NCBI RefSeq assembly: GCF_027580225.2
Contig: NC_073348.2
Location: forward strand, 25,044,001-25,108,000
Length of the DNA: 64,000 nucleotides
Reading direction: 5' to 3'
Origin: Misgurnus anguillicaudatus
Taxonomy: Eukaryota; Chordata; Actinopteri; Cypriniformes; Cobitidae
Shown in pieces: positions 19,129 to 32,557 of this stretch. The notes below the pieces were generated by a model that saw only the letters and a program-made list of their open reading frames with translations, was not told the origin of the DNA and did not search any database. How positions within the stretch are numbered: position 1 is the stretch's first letter; every line of letters begins with the position of its first letter. The translations under genes were made by a program, and so were the position numbers.

Positions 19129-21072
19129 AGGGCCCGAGCACACCAGGGTGTGAGGACCCTATTGTTTTTGCTCCGTTTATTATTATTATTATTTTTCTTC
19201 TTCTTCTTCTTCTTCTTCTTCTTCTTCTTCTCCGAAATGGATCGCATTTTTGAGGGCCTAAACATACCCGAAAACTCATGAAAATTTGCACACGCGTCAG
19301 AAGTGGCGAAAATTTACATGTAGTATAGGCGTCAGAAGTGGGCGTGTAAAAATGGCTCGATAGCGCCACCTGCAAAATTTCAAGAGAACAGCCCCCCCAC
19401 TACCAAAAACGTACAGATACGAAATTTGGTAGGATCATCTATCACTCCAAGACCTACAAAAAAGTCTCTTGGAGCGAACCTCTAAACCCCACAGGAAGTC
19501 GGCCATTTTGAATTTTCTCTGTCATTTTTGGATATTTCCAAGCGTCGTACTTTAACGAACTCCTCCTAGAGATTTACTCTGATCATCATCATATTTGGTC
19601 AGTATCATCTAAAGGCCTTTGCGATGCTAAATTGCGGAGCTTTTGACTTTTCGTTGGAGGGCGTGTCCTTGGCGGCCTGGGAAAGTTTGATGTTTCGCCA
19701 TGAAACAGGAAGCTGATGTAATTCAGGCATACGTTGTCCGATCTGCCCCTGACTTCACACGTTTGATAAGGGTCCCGGCCTGAACACATCAACATGGCAT
19801 AATTCAGTAACACTCATAGCGCCACCTAGAGGCAGCAGGAAATACCATGTTTTATGCTGTGTCTTACTGCTCTTAGAGATTTAAACATATCAACATCATA
19901 TTTCACCAGTGTAATCTCAAGACCTTGTGTGATGATAAAGAGCAACGGCCTTGACTTTTCATTAAAGGGCGTGTCCGTGGCAGCCTCGCAAAGTATCGCT
20001 AAATGAATCGCATTTTTGACAGGCTAAACAAGCTCAAAAAGTCATAAAACGTTGCACACACGTCAGAAGTGGCAAAAATTTACACGTGGCATAGGCGCCA
20101 GAAGTGGGCGTGTAGAAATGGCTCAATAGCGCCACCTGCAAAATTTCAAGAGAACAGCCCCCCCACTACGAAAAACCTACAGATACGAAATTTGGTAGGG
20201 TCATCTATCACCCCAAGACCTACCAAAAAGTCTCTTGGAGCGAAGCTCTAAACCCCACAGGAAGTCGTCCATTTTGAATTTTTGCTGTAATTTATGTGCA
20301 AATTTTGTCATTTCCAGGCTTCGTACTTTAACGAACTCCTCCTAGAGATTTTAATAGATCGTCATCATATTTGGTCAATCTTATCTAAAGGCCTTTGCGA
20401 TGTTAAATTGCGGAGCTTTTGACTTTTCGTTGGAGGGTGTGTCCGTGGCGACCTGCCAAATATCAGCGTTTTCGCCATGAAACAGGACGTTTTTATAACT
20501 AAGGCATACAATGTCCAATCTGCCCCACGCTTCACATGTTTGATAAGGGTCTTGGCCTGAACACATTTCAATGCCAATATTCAGCTTCAGTCCTAGCGCC
20601 ACCTAAAGGTAGCAGGAAATGCCTTGTTTTACACTGTGATTTACTGTTCTCAGAGATTTAATCAAATCATTATCATATCAGGTGAGACTGATCTTAAGCC
20701 CTTTGCGATGAAAAATTACGAAGATCTTGACTTTTCGTTAAAGGGCGTGTCCGTGACGGCCTGGCAAAGAGTGATGTTTCGCCATGAAACAGGAATCGGT
20801 TGCAATTCAGGCATACATTATCCGATCTGCCCTATACTTCACACTTTTTATAAGGGGCCCGGCCTGAACACATCAATATAACAACAATCAGTTACAGTCA
20901 CAGCGCCACCTGCTGCACACAGGCGGTGTGGCACATCAGTTTCCCTTTGAATATCCACCTATATTTGCCCACTATAATTAAGATCCCCCTGGTTAACTGC
21001 TTTACTAATAGCATAGGGTAGCGGTGCACATGCGTGCGAGGGCCCTTCCATCGCTGCTTGCAGCTTTAATTA
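19129..21072 (+). repeat. Family A unit, dimeric
   Basis: It has a short-form head (AGGGCCCGAGCACACC...GGACCCT), (ATT)n, then (TTC)n to 19230, and a body opening GAAATGGATCGCATTTTTGA. A second body start occurs at about 20000. The tail ends at 21072. Confidence 0.85.
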
Positions 21073-23247
21073 TTATTTATTCTTCTTCTTCTCCAAAGTG
21101 AATCGCATTTTTGAGGGGCGAAACATGCTCGAAAACTCATGAAATTTTGCACACATGTCAGAAGTGGCGAAAATTTACATGTGGTATAGGCGCCAGAAGT
21201 GGGCGTGTAGAAATGGCTCGATAGCGCCACCTGCAAAATTTCAAGAGAACAGCCCCCCCGCTACGAAAAACGTACAGATACGAAATTTGGTAGGATCATC
21301 TATCACCCCAAGACCTACAAAAAAGTCTCTTGGAGCGAAGCTCTAAACCCAACAGGAAGTCCGCCATTTTGAATTTTTGCCTTGATTTTTGTGCAAATTT
21401 GGTCATTTCCAGGCTTCATACTTTATCGAACTCCTCCTACAGATTTAATCCGATCATCGTCATATTTGGTCAATCTCATCTAAAGGCCTTTGCGGTGTTA
21501 AATTGCGGAGGTCTTGACTTTTTGTCGGAGGGTGTGTCCGTGGCGGCCTGACAAATTTCTGCATTTTCGCCATGAAACAGGAAGTGGCTCTAACTCAGGC
21601 ATACAATGTCCAATCTGCCCCACGCTCCATACGTTTGATTAGGGTCTTGACCTGACCACATTTCAATGCCAATATTCAACTTCACTCATAGCGCCACCTA
21701 GAGGTAGGAGGAAATACCATGTTTTACGCTGTGATTTACTGCTCTTAGAGATTTAATCAAATCATCATCATATTTGGTCTGACTGATGTTAAGGCCGTTG
21801 CGGTGATAAATTGCAAAGATCTTGACTTTTCGTTGAAGGGCGTGTCCGTGGCAGCCTGGCAAAGTGTGATGTTTCGCCATGAAACAGGAAGCTGTTGTAA
21901 TTCAGACATACATAGTCCGATCTGCCCCCAACTTCACACGTTTCAAAAGGGTCCCGGCCTGAACACATCAACATGGCATAATTCAGTATCAGTCATAGCG
22001 CCACCTAGAGGCAGCAGGAAATACCACCTTTTATGCTGTGACGTACTGCTCTTAGAGATTTAACCATATCAACATCATATTTCATCAGTCTAATCTCAAG
22101 ACCTTGTGTGATGATATATAGCAACGACCTTGACTTTTCGTGAAAGGGCGTGTCCGTTGCGGCCTCGCAAAGTATCGCTAAATGAATCCCATTTTTGACA
22201 GCCTAAACGAGCTCAAAAAGTCATGAAACGTTGCACACGTGTCAAAAGTGGCGAATATTTTCATGTGATATAGGCTTCAGAACTTGGGGTGTTAAAATGG
22301 CTCTATAGCGCCACCTACAAAAATTCAATAGAGCAGCCCCCCCAGCTACGTTAATTGCACAGATACGAAATGCGGTAGGATCATGTATCACCCCAAGACC
22401 TACAAAAAAGTCTCTTGGAGCAAAGCTCTAAACCCCACAGGAAGTCAGCCATTTTGAATTTTCTCTGTAATTTGAGTGCAAATTTTGCCATTTCTGGCCT
22501 TCGTATTTTAACAAACTCCTCCTATAAATTTAATCAGATAATCATCATATTTGGTGTTTGTCATCTAAAGGGCTTTGCAATGCTAAATTGCGGAGATCTT
22601 GACATTTCAATGGAGGGTGTGTATGTGGCGGCTTGCCAAATGTCTGTGTTTCTCAATGAAACAGGAAGTTGTTCCAACTCGGGTTTAAAATGTCCAATCT
22701 GACCCACGCTTCACAAGTTTGATAATTGTCCTGTCCTGAACACATTAACATGGCAATATTCAGTAAAAGTAATAGCGCCACCTGCTGGAAGCAGGAAACG
22801 TCATGTTTTACACTGTGATTTACTGCTCATTGAAGTGTATTCAGATCATCATCATATTTGGTCAGTCTGAACTTAGGGACTTCACAATGATAAATTGTGA
22901 AGATCTTGACATTTCGTTAAAGGGGCGTGTCCGTTGTGGCTTGTCAAAGTTTGATTTTTCGCCATGAGAAAGCTGTTGTAACTCAGACATGCAATGTCCG
23001 ACCTGTCGTAGACATAATACGTTTGACAAGGGTCCTGGCCTCAACACATCAATGTTACAACAATCAATTACAATCATAGCGCCACCTGCTGCATAAAGGA
23101 GTAGTGGCACTTCAAAGTTCCTTTGAATATCCACCTATATTTATCCACGGAAATTTCAATCCCCCTGGTTTATTGCTTTACTAAGGCCATAGAGTGGCGG
23201 TGCACATGCGTGCGAGGGCCCTTCCATCACTGCTTGCAGTTTTAATT
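21073..23247 (+). repeat. Family A unit, dimeric, headless
   Basis: It starts with ATT/TTC tracts and no head. A second, diverged body begins at about 22180 (AATGAATCCCATTTTTGAC). The segment about 21800-23247 is closely related to 48760-50203. Confidence 0.85.
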
Positions 23248-24322
23248 ATTATTATTTTCCGAAATGAATCGCATTTTTGAAGGCCTAAACATGCTCAAAA
23301 ACTCATGAAATTTTGCACACGCGTCAGAAGTGGTGAAAATTTACATGTGGTATAGGCGTCAGAAGTGGGCGTGTAGAAATGGCTCGATAGCGCCACCTGC
23401 AAAATTTCAAAAGAACAGCCCCCCCACTACGAAAAACGTACAGATACGAAATTTTGTAGGATCATCTATCACCCCAAGACCTACAAAAAAGTCTCTTGGA
23501 ACTAAGCTCTAAACCCCACAGGAAGTCAGCCATTTTTAATTTTCTCTGTCATTTTTTGACATTTCCAAGCGTCGTACTTTAACGAACTCCTCCCAGAGAT
23601 TTAATCCGATCATCATAATATTTGGTCAGTATCATCTAAAGGCCTTTGCGATGCTAAATTGCGGAGCTTTTGACTTTTCATTGGAGGGCGTGTCCGTGGC
23701 GGCCTGACAAATTTCAGCGTTTTCGTCATGAAACAGGAAGTTGTTATAACTAAGGCATACAATGTCCAGTCTGCCACACACTTCACACGTTTGATAAGAG
23801 TCTTGGCCTGAACACATTTCAATGCCAATATTCAGCTTCACTCATAGCGCCACCTAGAGGTAGCAGGAAATGCCATGTTTTACGCTGTGATTTACTGCTC
23901 TTAGAGATTTAATCAAATCATCATCATATTTGGTCAGACTGATCTTAAGCCCTTTGCGATGATAAATTTCGAAGATCTTGACTTTTCATTGAAGTGTCCG
24001 TGGCAGCCTGGCAAAGTGGATGTTTCACCATGAAACAGGAAGCTGTTGTAATTCAGGCATACATTGTTTGATCTGCTCCAGACTTCACACGTTTGATAAG
24101 GGTCCCGGCCTGAACACGTCAATATAACAATAATCAGGTACCGTCATAGCGCCACCTGCTGCACACAGGTGGTGTGGCACATCATTTTTTCTTTGAATAG
24201 CCACCTATATGTACCCACTTTAATTCATATCCCCTGGTTCACTGCTTTACTAATGCCATAGGGTGGCGGTGCACATGCGTGCGAGGGCCCTTCCATCGCT
24301 GCTTGCAGCTTTAATTATTATT
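23248..24322 (+). repeat. Family A unit, monomer, headless
   Basis: Short ATT tract, TTTTCCGAAATGAATCGC body, subrepeats and the standard tail. About 1.07 kb. Confidence 0.85.
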
Positions 24323-24406
24323 AGGGCCCGAGCACCGAGGAGCAGGCCAGAATGGCCTGCACCGTGGGTGCAAAGCCCTATTGTTTTTGCTTCGTTTATT
24401 ATTATT
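24323..24406 (+). repeat. Isolated family A head module
   Basis: A complete head (AGGGCCCGAGCACCGAGG ... GCCCTATTG) plus TTTTTGCTTCGTTTATTATT, followed directly by another head at 24407 and not by a body. Confidence 0.9.
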
Positions 24407-25570
24407 AGGGCCCGAGCACCGAGGAGCAGGCCAGAATGGCCTGCACCGTGGGTGCAAAGCCCTATTGTTTTTGCTTCGTTTATTATTATTATTATTATTA
24501 TTATTTTCCGAAATGAATCGCATTTTTGAAGGCCTAAACATGCTCAAAAACTCATGAAATTTTGCACACACGTCAGAAGTGGTGAAAATTTACATGTGGC
24601 ATAGGCGCCAGAAGTGGGCGTGTAGAAATGGCTCAATAGCGCCACCTGCAAAATTTCAAAAGAACAGCCCCCCCGCTACGAAAAACGTACAGATACGAAA
24701 TTTGGTAGGATCATCTATCACCCCAAGACCTACAAAAAAGTCTCTTGGAACTAAGCTCTAAACCCCACAGGAAGTCAGCCATTTTGAATTTTCTCTGTCA
24801 TTTTTTTACATTTCCAAGCGTCATACTTTAACGAACTCCTCCTAGAAATTTAATCCGATCATCATCAAATTTGGTCAATCTCATCTAAAGGCCTTTGCGA
24901 TGTTAAATTGCGGAGATCTTGACTTTTCGTTGGAGGGTGTGTCCGTGGCGGCCTGACAAAGTTAGGCATTTTCGCGATGAAACAGGAAGTTGTTATAACT
25001 CAGGCATACAATGTCCAATCTGCCCCACGCTTCACATGTTTGATAAGAGTCTTGACCTGAACACATTTTAATGCCAATATTCAGCTTCAGTCATAGCGCC
25101 ACCTAGAGGTAGCAGGAAATGCCATGTTTTACGCTGTGATTTACTGCTCTTAGAGATTTAATCAAATCATCATCATATTTGGTCAGACTGATGTTAAGCC
25201 ATTTGCCGTGATAAATTGCGAAGATCTTAACTTTTTGTTGAAGGGCGTGTCCGTGGCGGCCTGGCAAAGTGTGATGTTTTGACATGAAACAGAAAGCTGT
25301 TGTAATTCAGGCATACATTATCCGATCTGCTCCAGACTTCACACGTTTGATAAGGGTCCCGGCCTGAACACGTCAATATAACAATAATCAGGTACCATCA
25401 TAGCGCCACCTGCTGCACACAGGCAGTGTGGCACATCAGTTTCCCTTTGAATATCCACCTGTATTTACCCACTTTAATTTATACCCCCTGGTTTACTGCT
25501 TTACTAATGCCATAGGGTAGCGGTGCACATGGGTGCGAGGGCCCTTCCATCGCTGCTTGCAGCTTTAATT
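24407..25570 (+). repeat. Family A unit with long-form head
   Basis: The head has two hairpins (GCAGGCCA-gaa-TGGCCTGC and GCACC-gtg-GGTGC), then (ATT)n, body, two to three subrepeats and tail. Confidence 0.85.
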
Positions 25571-26654
25571 ATTATTATTATTATTATATTCCGAAATGAA
25601 TCGCATTTTTGAAGGCCTAAACATACCCGAAAACTCATGAAAATTTGCACACGCGTCAGAAGTGGCGAAAATTTACATGTAGTATAGGCGTCAGAAGTGG
25701 GCGTGTAGAAATGGCTCGATAGCGCCACCTGCAAAATTTCAAGAGAACAGCCCCCCCACTACGAAAAACATACAGATACGAAATTTGGTAGGATCATCAA
25801 GCACCCCAAGACCTAGAAAAAAGTCTCTTAGAGCGAAGCTCTAAACCTCACAGGAAGTCGGCCATTTTGAATTTTCTCTGTCATTTTTTGACATTTCCAA
25901 GCGTCGCACTTTAACGAACTCCTCCTAGCGATTTAATCCGATCATTATCATATTTGGTCAGTCTCATCTAAAGGCTTTTGCGATGCTAAATTGCGGAGAT
26001 CTTGACTTTTCGTTGGAGGGTGTGTCCGTGGCGGCCGGACAAAGTTCGACATTTTCGCCATGAAACAGGAAGTTGTTATAACTCAGGCATACAATGTCCA
26101 ATCTGCCCCACGCTTCACATGTTTGATTAGAGTCTCGACCTGAACACATTTTAATGCCAATTTTCAGCTTCAGTCATAGCGCCACCTAGAGGTAGCAGGA
26201 AATGCCATGTTTTACGCTGTGATTTACTGCTCTTAGAGATTTAATCAAATCATCATCATATTTGGTCAGACTGATGTTAAGCCCTTTGCCGTGATAAATT
26301 ACGAAGATCTTGACTTTTCGTTGAAGGGCGTGTCTGTGGCAGCCTGGCAAAGTGTGATATTTCGCCATGAAACAGGAAGCTGTTGTAATTCAGGCATACA
26401 TTATCCGATCTGCCCCCGACTTCACAAGTTTGTTAAGGGTCCCGGCCTGAACACGTCAATATAACAATAATCAGGTACAGTCATAGCGCCACCTGCTGCA
26501 CACAGGCGGTGTGGCACATTTTTTGTCCTTTGAATATCCACCTATATTTACCCACTTTAATTCATATCCCCCTGGTTCACTGCTTAACTAATGCCATAGG
26601 GTGGCGGTGCACATGCGTGCGAGGGCCCTTCCATCGCTGCTTGCAGCTTTAATT
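25571..26654 (+). repeat. Family A unit, headless
   Basis: (ATT)n followed by a CCGAAATGAATCGC body and a standard tail; about 1.08 kb. Confidence 0.85.
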
Positions 26655-29117
26655 AGGGCCCGAGCACCGAGGAGCAGGCCAGAATGGCCTGCACCGAAAG
26701 GTGCGAAGCCCTATTGGTTTTGCTCGAATTTATTATTTTTTTTTTTATTTTTATTTTTATTTTTTTTAACACTTTTGGGCATTTTGGGTGCCTTAACATA
26801 CTCGAAAACTCTTGAAATTTGGCACAGACGTCAGAGTCGTCCGTCATTGCAAACGGGCAAAGGCTGGAACACGGGCGTGGCACGGGGGCTCTGTAGCGCC
26901 CCCTGTAATGCAAAATAAAACATTGATGCACAGATCGTGCAAACATGTACGCACATGTACGAGAGTTGGTACGCATATAGATCTCATCGACCCGAACAAC
27001 TTTCGCCCTCTAACATTTAAGCTCCGCCCAACAGGAAGTCAGCTATTTTGGATTGTTTAAAAAATGCATGCGTTGAACTTTTGAATACTCCTCCTAGAGG
27101 ATGCATGCGATTGACACCAAAAGCGGTGAACATGATGTCGAGACATTGGACTTGCTAAATTGCGAAGGGATTTTTGATATCTCGAACGGTTCTGCCATGG
27201 CGAGCTGACAAAGTTGTGGCGAAATCAGAGAAACAGGAAGTGTCTAATATCTAAGGCAAAAAATGTCTTATTGTAATGACACGCGGGGTGTTTGTTCGTC
27301 TGAAGATTCCGATCGCATCGATGTGCCTATTGTGAGTCTCGGGTATAGCGCCACCACCAGGCGCCAGGAAGTGTGTCAGTCACAAAGCTGGATTTTTTTG
27401 AAAGTTCCATGCAATGTTCTTTTAAATACTCCTCCTAGGATTTTCATGCGATTGACACCAAAAGTGGTCACCATGATGCCGAGACATTGTAGATGATAAA
27501 TTGCGAAGGGATTTTTGATATCTCAAACGCTGTTCCCATGGCAATGCATCAAACTTTACTTTCATTTTAAAGGCATATTTAAGCCTTTCAGTTCCATACA
27601 GTAAACTTTTAAATACTCCTTCTAGGATTTTCATGCGATTTACACGAGAAGTGGTCAACATGATGCCGAGACATTGTAGATGATAAATTGCGAAGGGATT
27701 TTTGATATCTCAAACGCTGTTCCCATGGCAATGCATCAAACTTTACTTTCATTTTTACACATATTTAAGGCTGACAGTTACATGCTGTGAACCTTTAAAT
27801 ACTCCTCGTATGGGATTCATGCGATTGACACCAGAAGTGGTCAACATGATGCCGAGACATTGTAGATGATAAATTGCGAAGGAATTTTAAACATCTCGAA
27901 CGCTGTTCCCATGGCAACGCGTCAAACTTCACTTTAATTTCAGGCATGTTTAAGGCTCTTGGCGTGCTTAGTTGAACTTTAAATTTGGCACACACATCCA
28001 GAGATGTATAAAGTACTAGGGACCCAGACTTGAGTAAAAGTACAAGTGCTCTATCAAAAAAGTGAGCACACCACTTAAGTGGAAGTACTGAAGTATTAAA
28101 CATGTTTTGTACTTAAGTATTGCAAGTAGTTTATTTTAAAATATACTACTCAAGTACTGAAAGTAAAAGTACAAGTATTGTGTAATGTAGTTATTAAAGA
28201 AAACAGTCAAAAGTTTGAATATAATATTGTTTATATTATTTCAAATGTTTAAGCTAAAGGACACTCACAATTGCTTTGGCTGTAGCAGGAGTACAAGGAC
28301 AGGAATGTTCAGATTAATTTAACTAATATGGCAATAGAGAATTCAGAATTAATAAAATATTAGTCGATGTAATGGTAATAGGTAAAGGTACAAGATGTTT
28401 CAATGTATTTAGGTTTCCTTCTTTCGCGCACACTCTCCCTTCTCGCGAATTCTCTCTCTCTATCGGTCTCTCTCGTGCACTTTGGTTCTCTCTTCACTTC
28501 ACATTTGTCCACAACTGCGGCTCATATTTGTGAGTGAGAGGGAGGGAGGGGTCCGCTCTTCACTATCTCCTATTGGTTTAGACCACAATCTGTGTGTGTT
28601 TCTAATATGTATCACCGCTCCGGCAGTGATAATGTAGGTTTGGAATGATTCGTAACATTTGAGTGTAACGAGTAACTATGCAGCACATAAAAAATTTATT
28701 GGAGTAAAAGTATTAAACTCATCGAAAATATGTACTGAAGTAAAAGTGGAAGTAGGAGAAAAAAATAATACTTCAGTAGAGTACAGATACTGCCTATTAG
28801 TACTTAAGTACAGTAGTGAAGTAGTTCTACTTCGTTACTATACATCTCTGCACACATCAGAGTTTTCGGCTGTTAAGTGTTGACAAAAAGGTCAGACATA
28901 GGCGTGTCTCTTAAGTGGCTCACTAGTGCACCTGTTTGTCTAAAATATGGGGTTTCTTTTACCTACAGTTCCCAAATGGCTCAGAAACAACATTAAATAG
29001 CCCACTGATATTTTACCCACTTGATGCCCTTGCCCACCGTGCATCGTTTTCTCGGACGCACCGTGTAGCGTTAAAAAAACGTGCGAGGGCCCGCCATTGC
29101 TGCTTGCAGCTATATTT
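26655..29117 (+). repeat. Family B unit (interrupted by a hAT element)
   Basis: The head is the GAAA-loop form (GCACC-gaaa-GGTGC). The body starts AACACTTTTGGGCATTTTGGG and has TAGCGCCCCCTG, followed by subrepeats of about 180 bp (TTTTCATGCGATTGACAC). The tail ends GTGCGAGGGCCCGCC...GCTGCTTGCAGCTATATTT. A hAT element is inserted at 27999-28850. A close copy lies at 57168-60100. Confidence 0.87.
27999..28850 (+). mobile_element. Non-autonomous hAT element, copy 1 (852 bp)
   Basis: Terminal inverted repeats are CAGAGATGTATA and TATACATCTCTG. The target duplication CACACATC is at 27991-27998 and 28851-28858. Empty sites with a single CACACATC exist in paralogous repeats near 33515 and 60970. 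No transposase frame is present. The interior is rich in AAGTACTT-type motifs. Confidence 0.95.
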
Positions 29118-30299
29118 AGGGCCCGAGCACCGAGGAGCAGGCCAGAATGGCCTGCACCGTGGGTGCAAAGCCCTATTGTTTTTGCTCCGTTTATTATTAT
29201 TTTTCTTCTTCTTCTTCTTCTTCTTCTTCTTCTTCTCCGAAATGGATCGCATTTTTGAGGGCCTAAACATACCCGAAAACTCATGAAAATTTACACACGC
29301 GTCAGAAGTGGCGAAAATTTACATGTAGTATAGGTGTCAGAAGTGGGCGTATAAAAATGGCTCGATAGCGCCACCTGCAAAATTTCAAGAGAACAGCCCC
29401 CCCACTACGAAAAACATACAGATACGAAATTTGGTAGGGTTATCTATGACCCCAAGACCTTCAAAAAAGTCTCTTGGAGCTAAGCTCTAAACCCCACAGG
29501 AAGTCAGCCATTTTGAATTTTCTCTGTCATTTTTTGACATTTCCAAGCGTCGTACTTTAACGAACTCCTCCTAGAGATTTTATTAGATCATCATCATATT
29601 TGGTCAATCTCATCTAAAGGCCTTTGCGATGTTAAATTGCGGAGCTTTTGACTTTTCGTTGGAGGGTGTGTCCGTGGCGGCCTGACAAAGTTCAGCGTTT
29701 TCGCCATGAAAGAGGAAGTTGTTATAACTAAGGCATACAATGTCCAATTTGGCACACACTTCAAATGTTTGATAAGAGTCTTGGCCTGAACACATTTCAA
29801 TGCCAATATTCAGCTTTAGTCATAGCGCCACCTAGAGGTAGCAGGAAATGCCATGTTTTACGCTGTGATTTACTGCTCTTAGAGATTTAATAAAATCATC
29901 ATCATATTTGGTCAGACAGATTTTAAGCCCTTTGCGATGAAAAATTGCGAAGATCTTGACTTTTCGTTAAAGGGCGTGTCCGTGGCAGCCTGGCAAAGTG
30001 TGATGTTTCACCATGAAACAGGAAGCTGTTGTAATTCAGGCATACATTGTTTGATCTACTCCAGACTTCACACGTTTGATAAGGGTCCCGGCCTGAACAC
30101 GTCAATATAACAATAATCAGGTACCGTCATAGCGCCACCTGCTGCACACAGGCGGTGTGGCACATCAGTTTCCCTTTGAATATTCACCTGTATTTACCCA
30201 ATTTAATTCATACCCCCCGGTTTACTGCTTTACTAATGCCATATGGTGGCGGTGCACATGCGTGCGAGGGCCCTTCCATCGCTGCTTGCAGCTTTAATT
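29118..30299 (+). repeat. Family A unit with long-form head and (TTC)n
   Basis: Long-form head, (TTC)n at about 29205-29236, body GAAATGGATCGC, subrepeats and tail. The stretch resembles 34953-36135 and 39419-40568. Confidence 0.85.
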
Positions 30300-31374
30300 A
30301 TTATTATTTTCCGAAATGAATCGCATTTTTGAAGGCCTAAACATGCTCAAAAACTCATGAAATTTTGCACACGCGTCAGAAGTGGCGAAAATTTACATGT
30401 AGTATAGGCGTCAGAAGTGGGCGTGTAGAAATGGCTCGATAGCGCCACCTGCAAAATTTCAAGAGAACAGCCCCCCCACTACGAAAAATTTACAGATACG
30501 AAATTTGGTAGGATCATCTAGCACCCCAAGACCTACAAAAAAGTCTCTTGGAGCGAAGCTCTAAACCCCACAGGAAGTCTGCCATTTTGAATTTTTTCTG
30601 TCATTTTTTGACATTTCCAAGCGTCGTACTTTAACGAACTCCTCCTAGCGATTTAATCCGATCATTATCATATTTGGTCAGTCTCATCTAAAGGCCTTTG
30701 CGATGCTAAATTGCGGAGATCTTGACTTTTCACTGGAGGGTGTGTCCGTGGCGGCCTGACAAAGTTCGGCATTTTCGCCATGAAACAGGAAGTTGTTATA
30801 ACTAAGGCATACAATGTCCAATCTGCCCCACGCTTTACATGTTTTATAAGGGTCTTGAAGTGAACACATTTTAATGCCAATATTCAGCTTCAGTCATAGC
30901 GCCACCTAGAGGTAGCAGGAAATGCCATGTTTTTCGCTGTGATTTACTGCTCTTAGAGATTTAATCAAATCATCATCATATTTGGTCAGACTGATGTTAA
31001 GCCCTTTGCCGTGATAAACTGTGAAGATCTTGACTTTTCGTTGAAGGGCGTGTCCGTGGCAGCCTGGCAAAGTGTGATATTTTGCCATGAAACAGGAAGC
31101 TGTTGTAATTCAGGCATACATTATCCGATCTGCCCCCGACTTCACAAGTTTGATAAGGGTCCCGGCCTGAACACGTCAATATAAAAATAATCAGGTACAG
31201 TCATAGCGCCACCTGCTGCACACAGCCATTGTGGCGCATCAGTTTCCCTTTGAATGTCCACCTATATTTACCCACTTTAATTCATATCCCCCTGGTTCAC
31301 TGCTTAACTAATGCCATAGGGTAGCGGTGCACATGCGTGCGAGGGCCCTTCCATCGCTGCTTGCAGCTTTAATT
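30300..31374 (+). repeat. Family A unit, near-identical to the unit at 43970-45137
   Basis: From 30311 to 31374 the sequence matches the copy 13763 bp further right almost base for base; the one difference I noted is C at 31126 versus T at 44889. Confidence 0.9.
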
Positions 31375-31446
31375 AGGGCCCGAGCACCGAGGAGCAGGCC
31401 AGAATGGCCTGCACCGTGGGTGCAAAGCCCTATTGTTTTTGCTTCG

Positions 31447-31492
<46 letters not shown>

Positions 31493-32557
31493 TCCGAAAT
31501 GAATCGCATTTTTGAAGGCCTAAACATACCCGAAAACTCATGAAAATTTGCACACGCGTCAAAAGTGGCGAAAATTTACATGTAGTATAGGCGTCAGAAG
31601 TGGGCGTGTAGAAATGGCTCGATAGCGCCACCTGCAAAATTTCAAGAGAACAGCCCCCCCACTACGAAAAACATACAGATACGAAATTTGGTAGGATCAT
31701 CAAGCACCCCAAGACCTACAAAAAAGTCTCTTGGAGCTAAGATCTAAACGCCACAGGAAGTCGGCCATTTTGAATTTTCTCTGTCATTTTTTGACATTTC
31801 TAAGCGTCGTACTTTAACGAACTCCTCCTAGCGATTTAATCCGATCATTATCATATTTGGTCAGTCTCATCTAAAGGCCTTTGCGATGCTAAATTGCAGA
31901 GATCTTGACTTTTCGTTGGAGGGTGTGTCCGTGACGGCCTGACAAAGTTCAGCATTTTCGCCATGAAACAGGAAGTTGTTCTATCTCAGGCATACAATGT
32001 CCAATCTGCCCCACGCTTCACATGTTTGATAAGAGTCTTGACCTGAACACATTTTGATGCCAATATTCAGCTTCAGTCATAGCGCCACCTAGAGGTAGCA
32101 GGAAATGCCTTGTTTTACGCTGTGATTTACTGCTCTTAGAGATTTAATCAAATAATCATCATATTTGGTCAGACTGATGTTAAGCCCTTTGCCGTGATAA
32201 ATTGCGAAGATCTTGACTTTTCGTTAAAGGGCGTGTCCGTGGCAGCCTGGCAAAGTGTGATATTTCGCCATGAAACAGGAAGCTGTTGTAATTCAGACAT
32301 ACATTTTCCGATCTGCCCCCGACTTCACAAGTTTGATAAGGATCCCGGCCTGAACACGACAATATAACAATAATCAGGTACAGTCGTAGCGCCACCTGCT
32401 GCACACAAGCGGTGTGGCACATCAGTTTCCCTTTGAATATCCACCTATATTTACCCACTTTAATTCATATCCCCCTGGTTCACTGCTTTACTAATGCCAT
32501 AGGGTAGCGGTGCACATGCGTGCGAGGGCCCTTCCATCGCTGCTTGCAGCTTTAATT
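31375..32557 (+). repeat. Family A unit with long-form head and long (ATT)n
   Basis: Long-form head, about fourteen ATT units, body, subrepeats and tail. Confidence 0.85.

Noticed and set aside
21803..22063. Recurring 60-90 residue frames such as MINCKDLDFSLKGVSVAAW
   Set aside because: The same frame occurs in many subrepeats with random breaks, on both strands; no sign of selection for protein.
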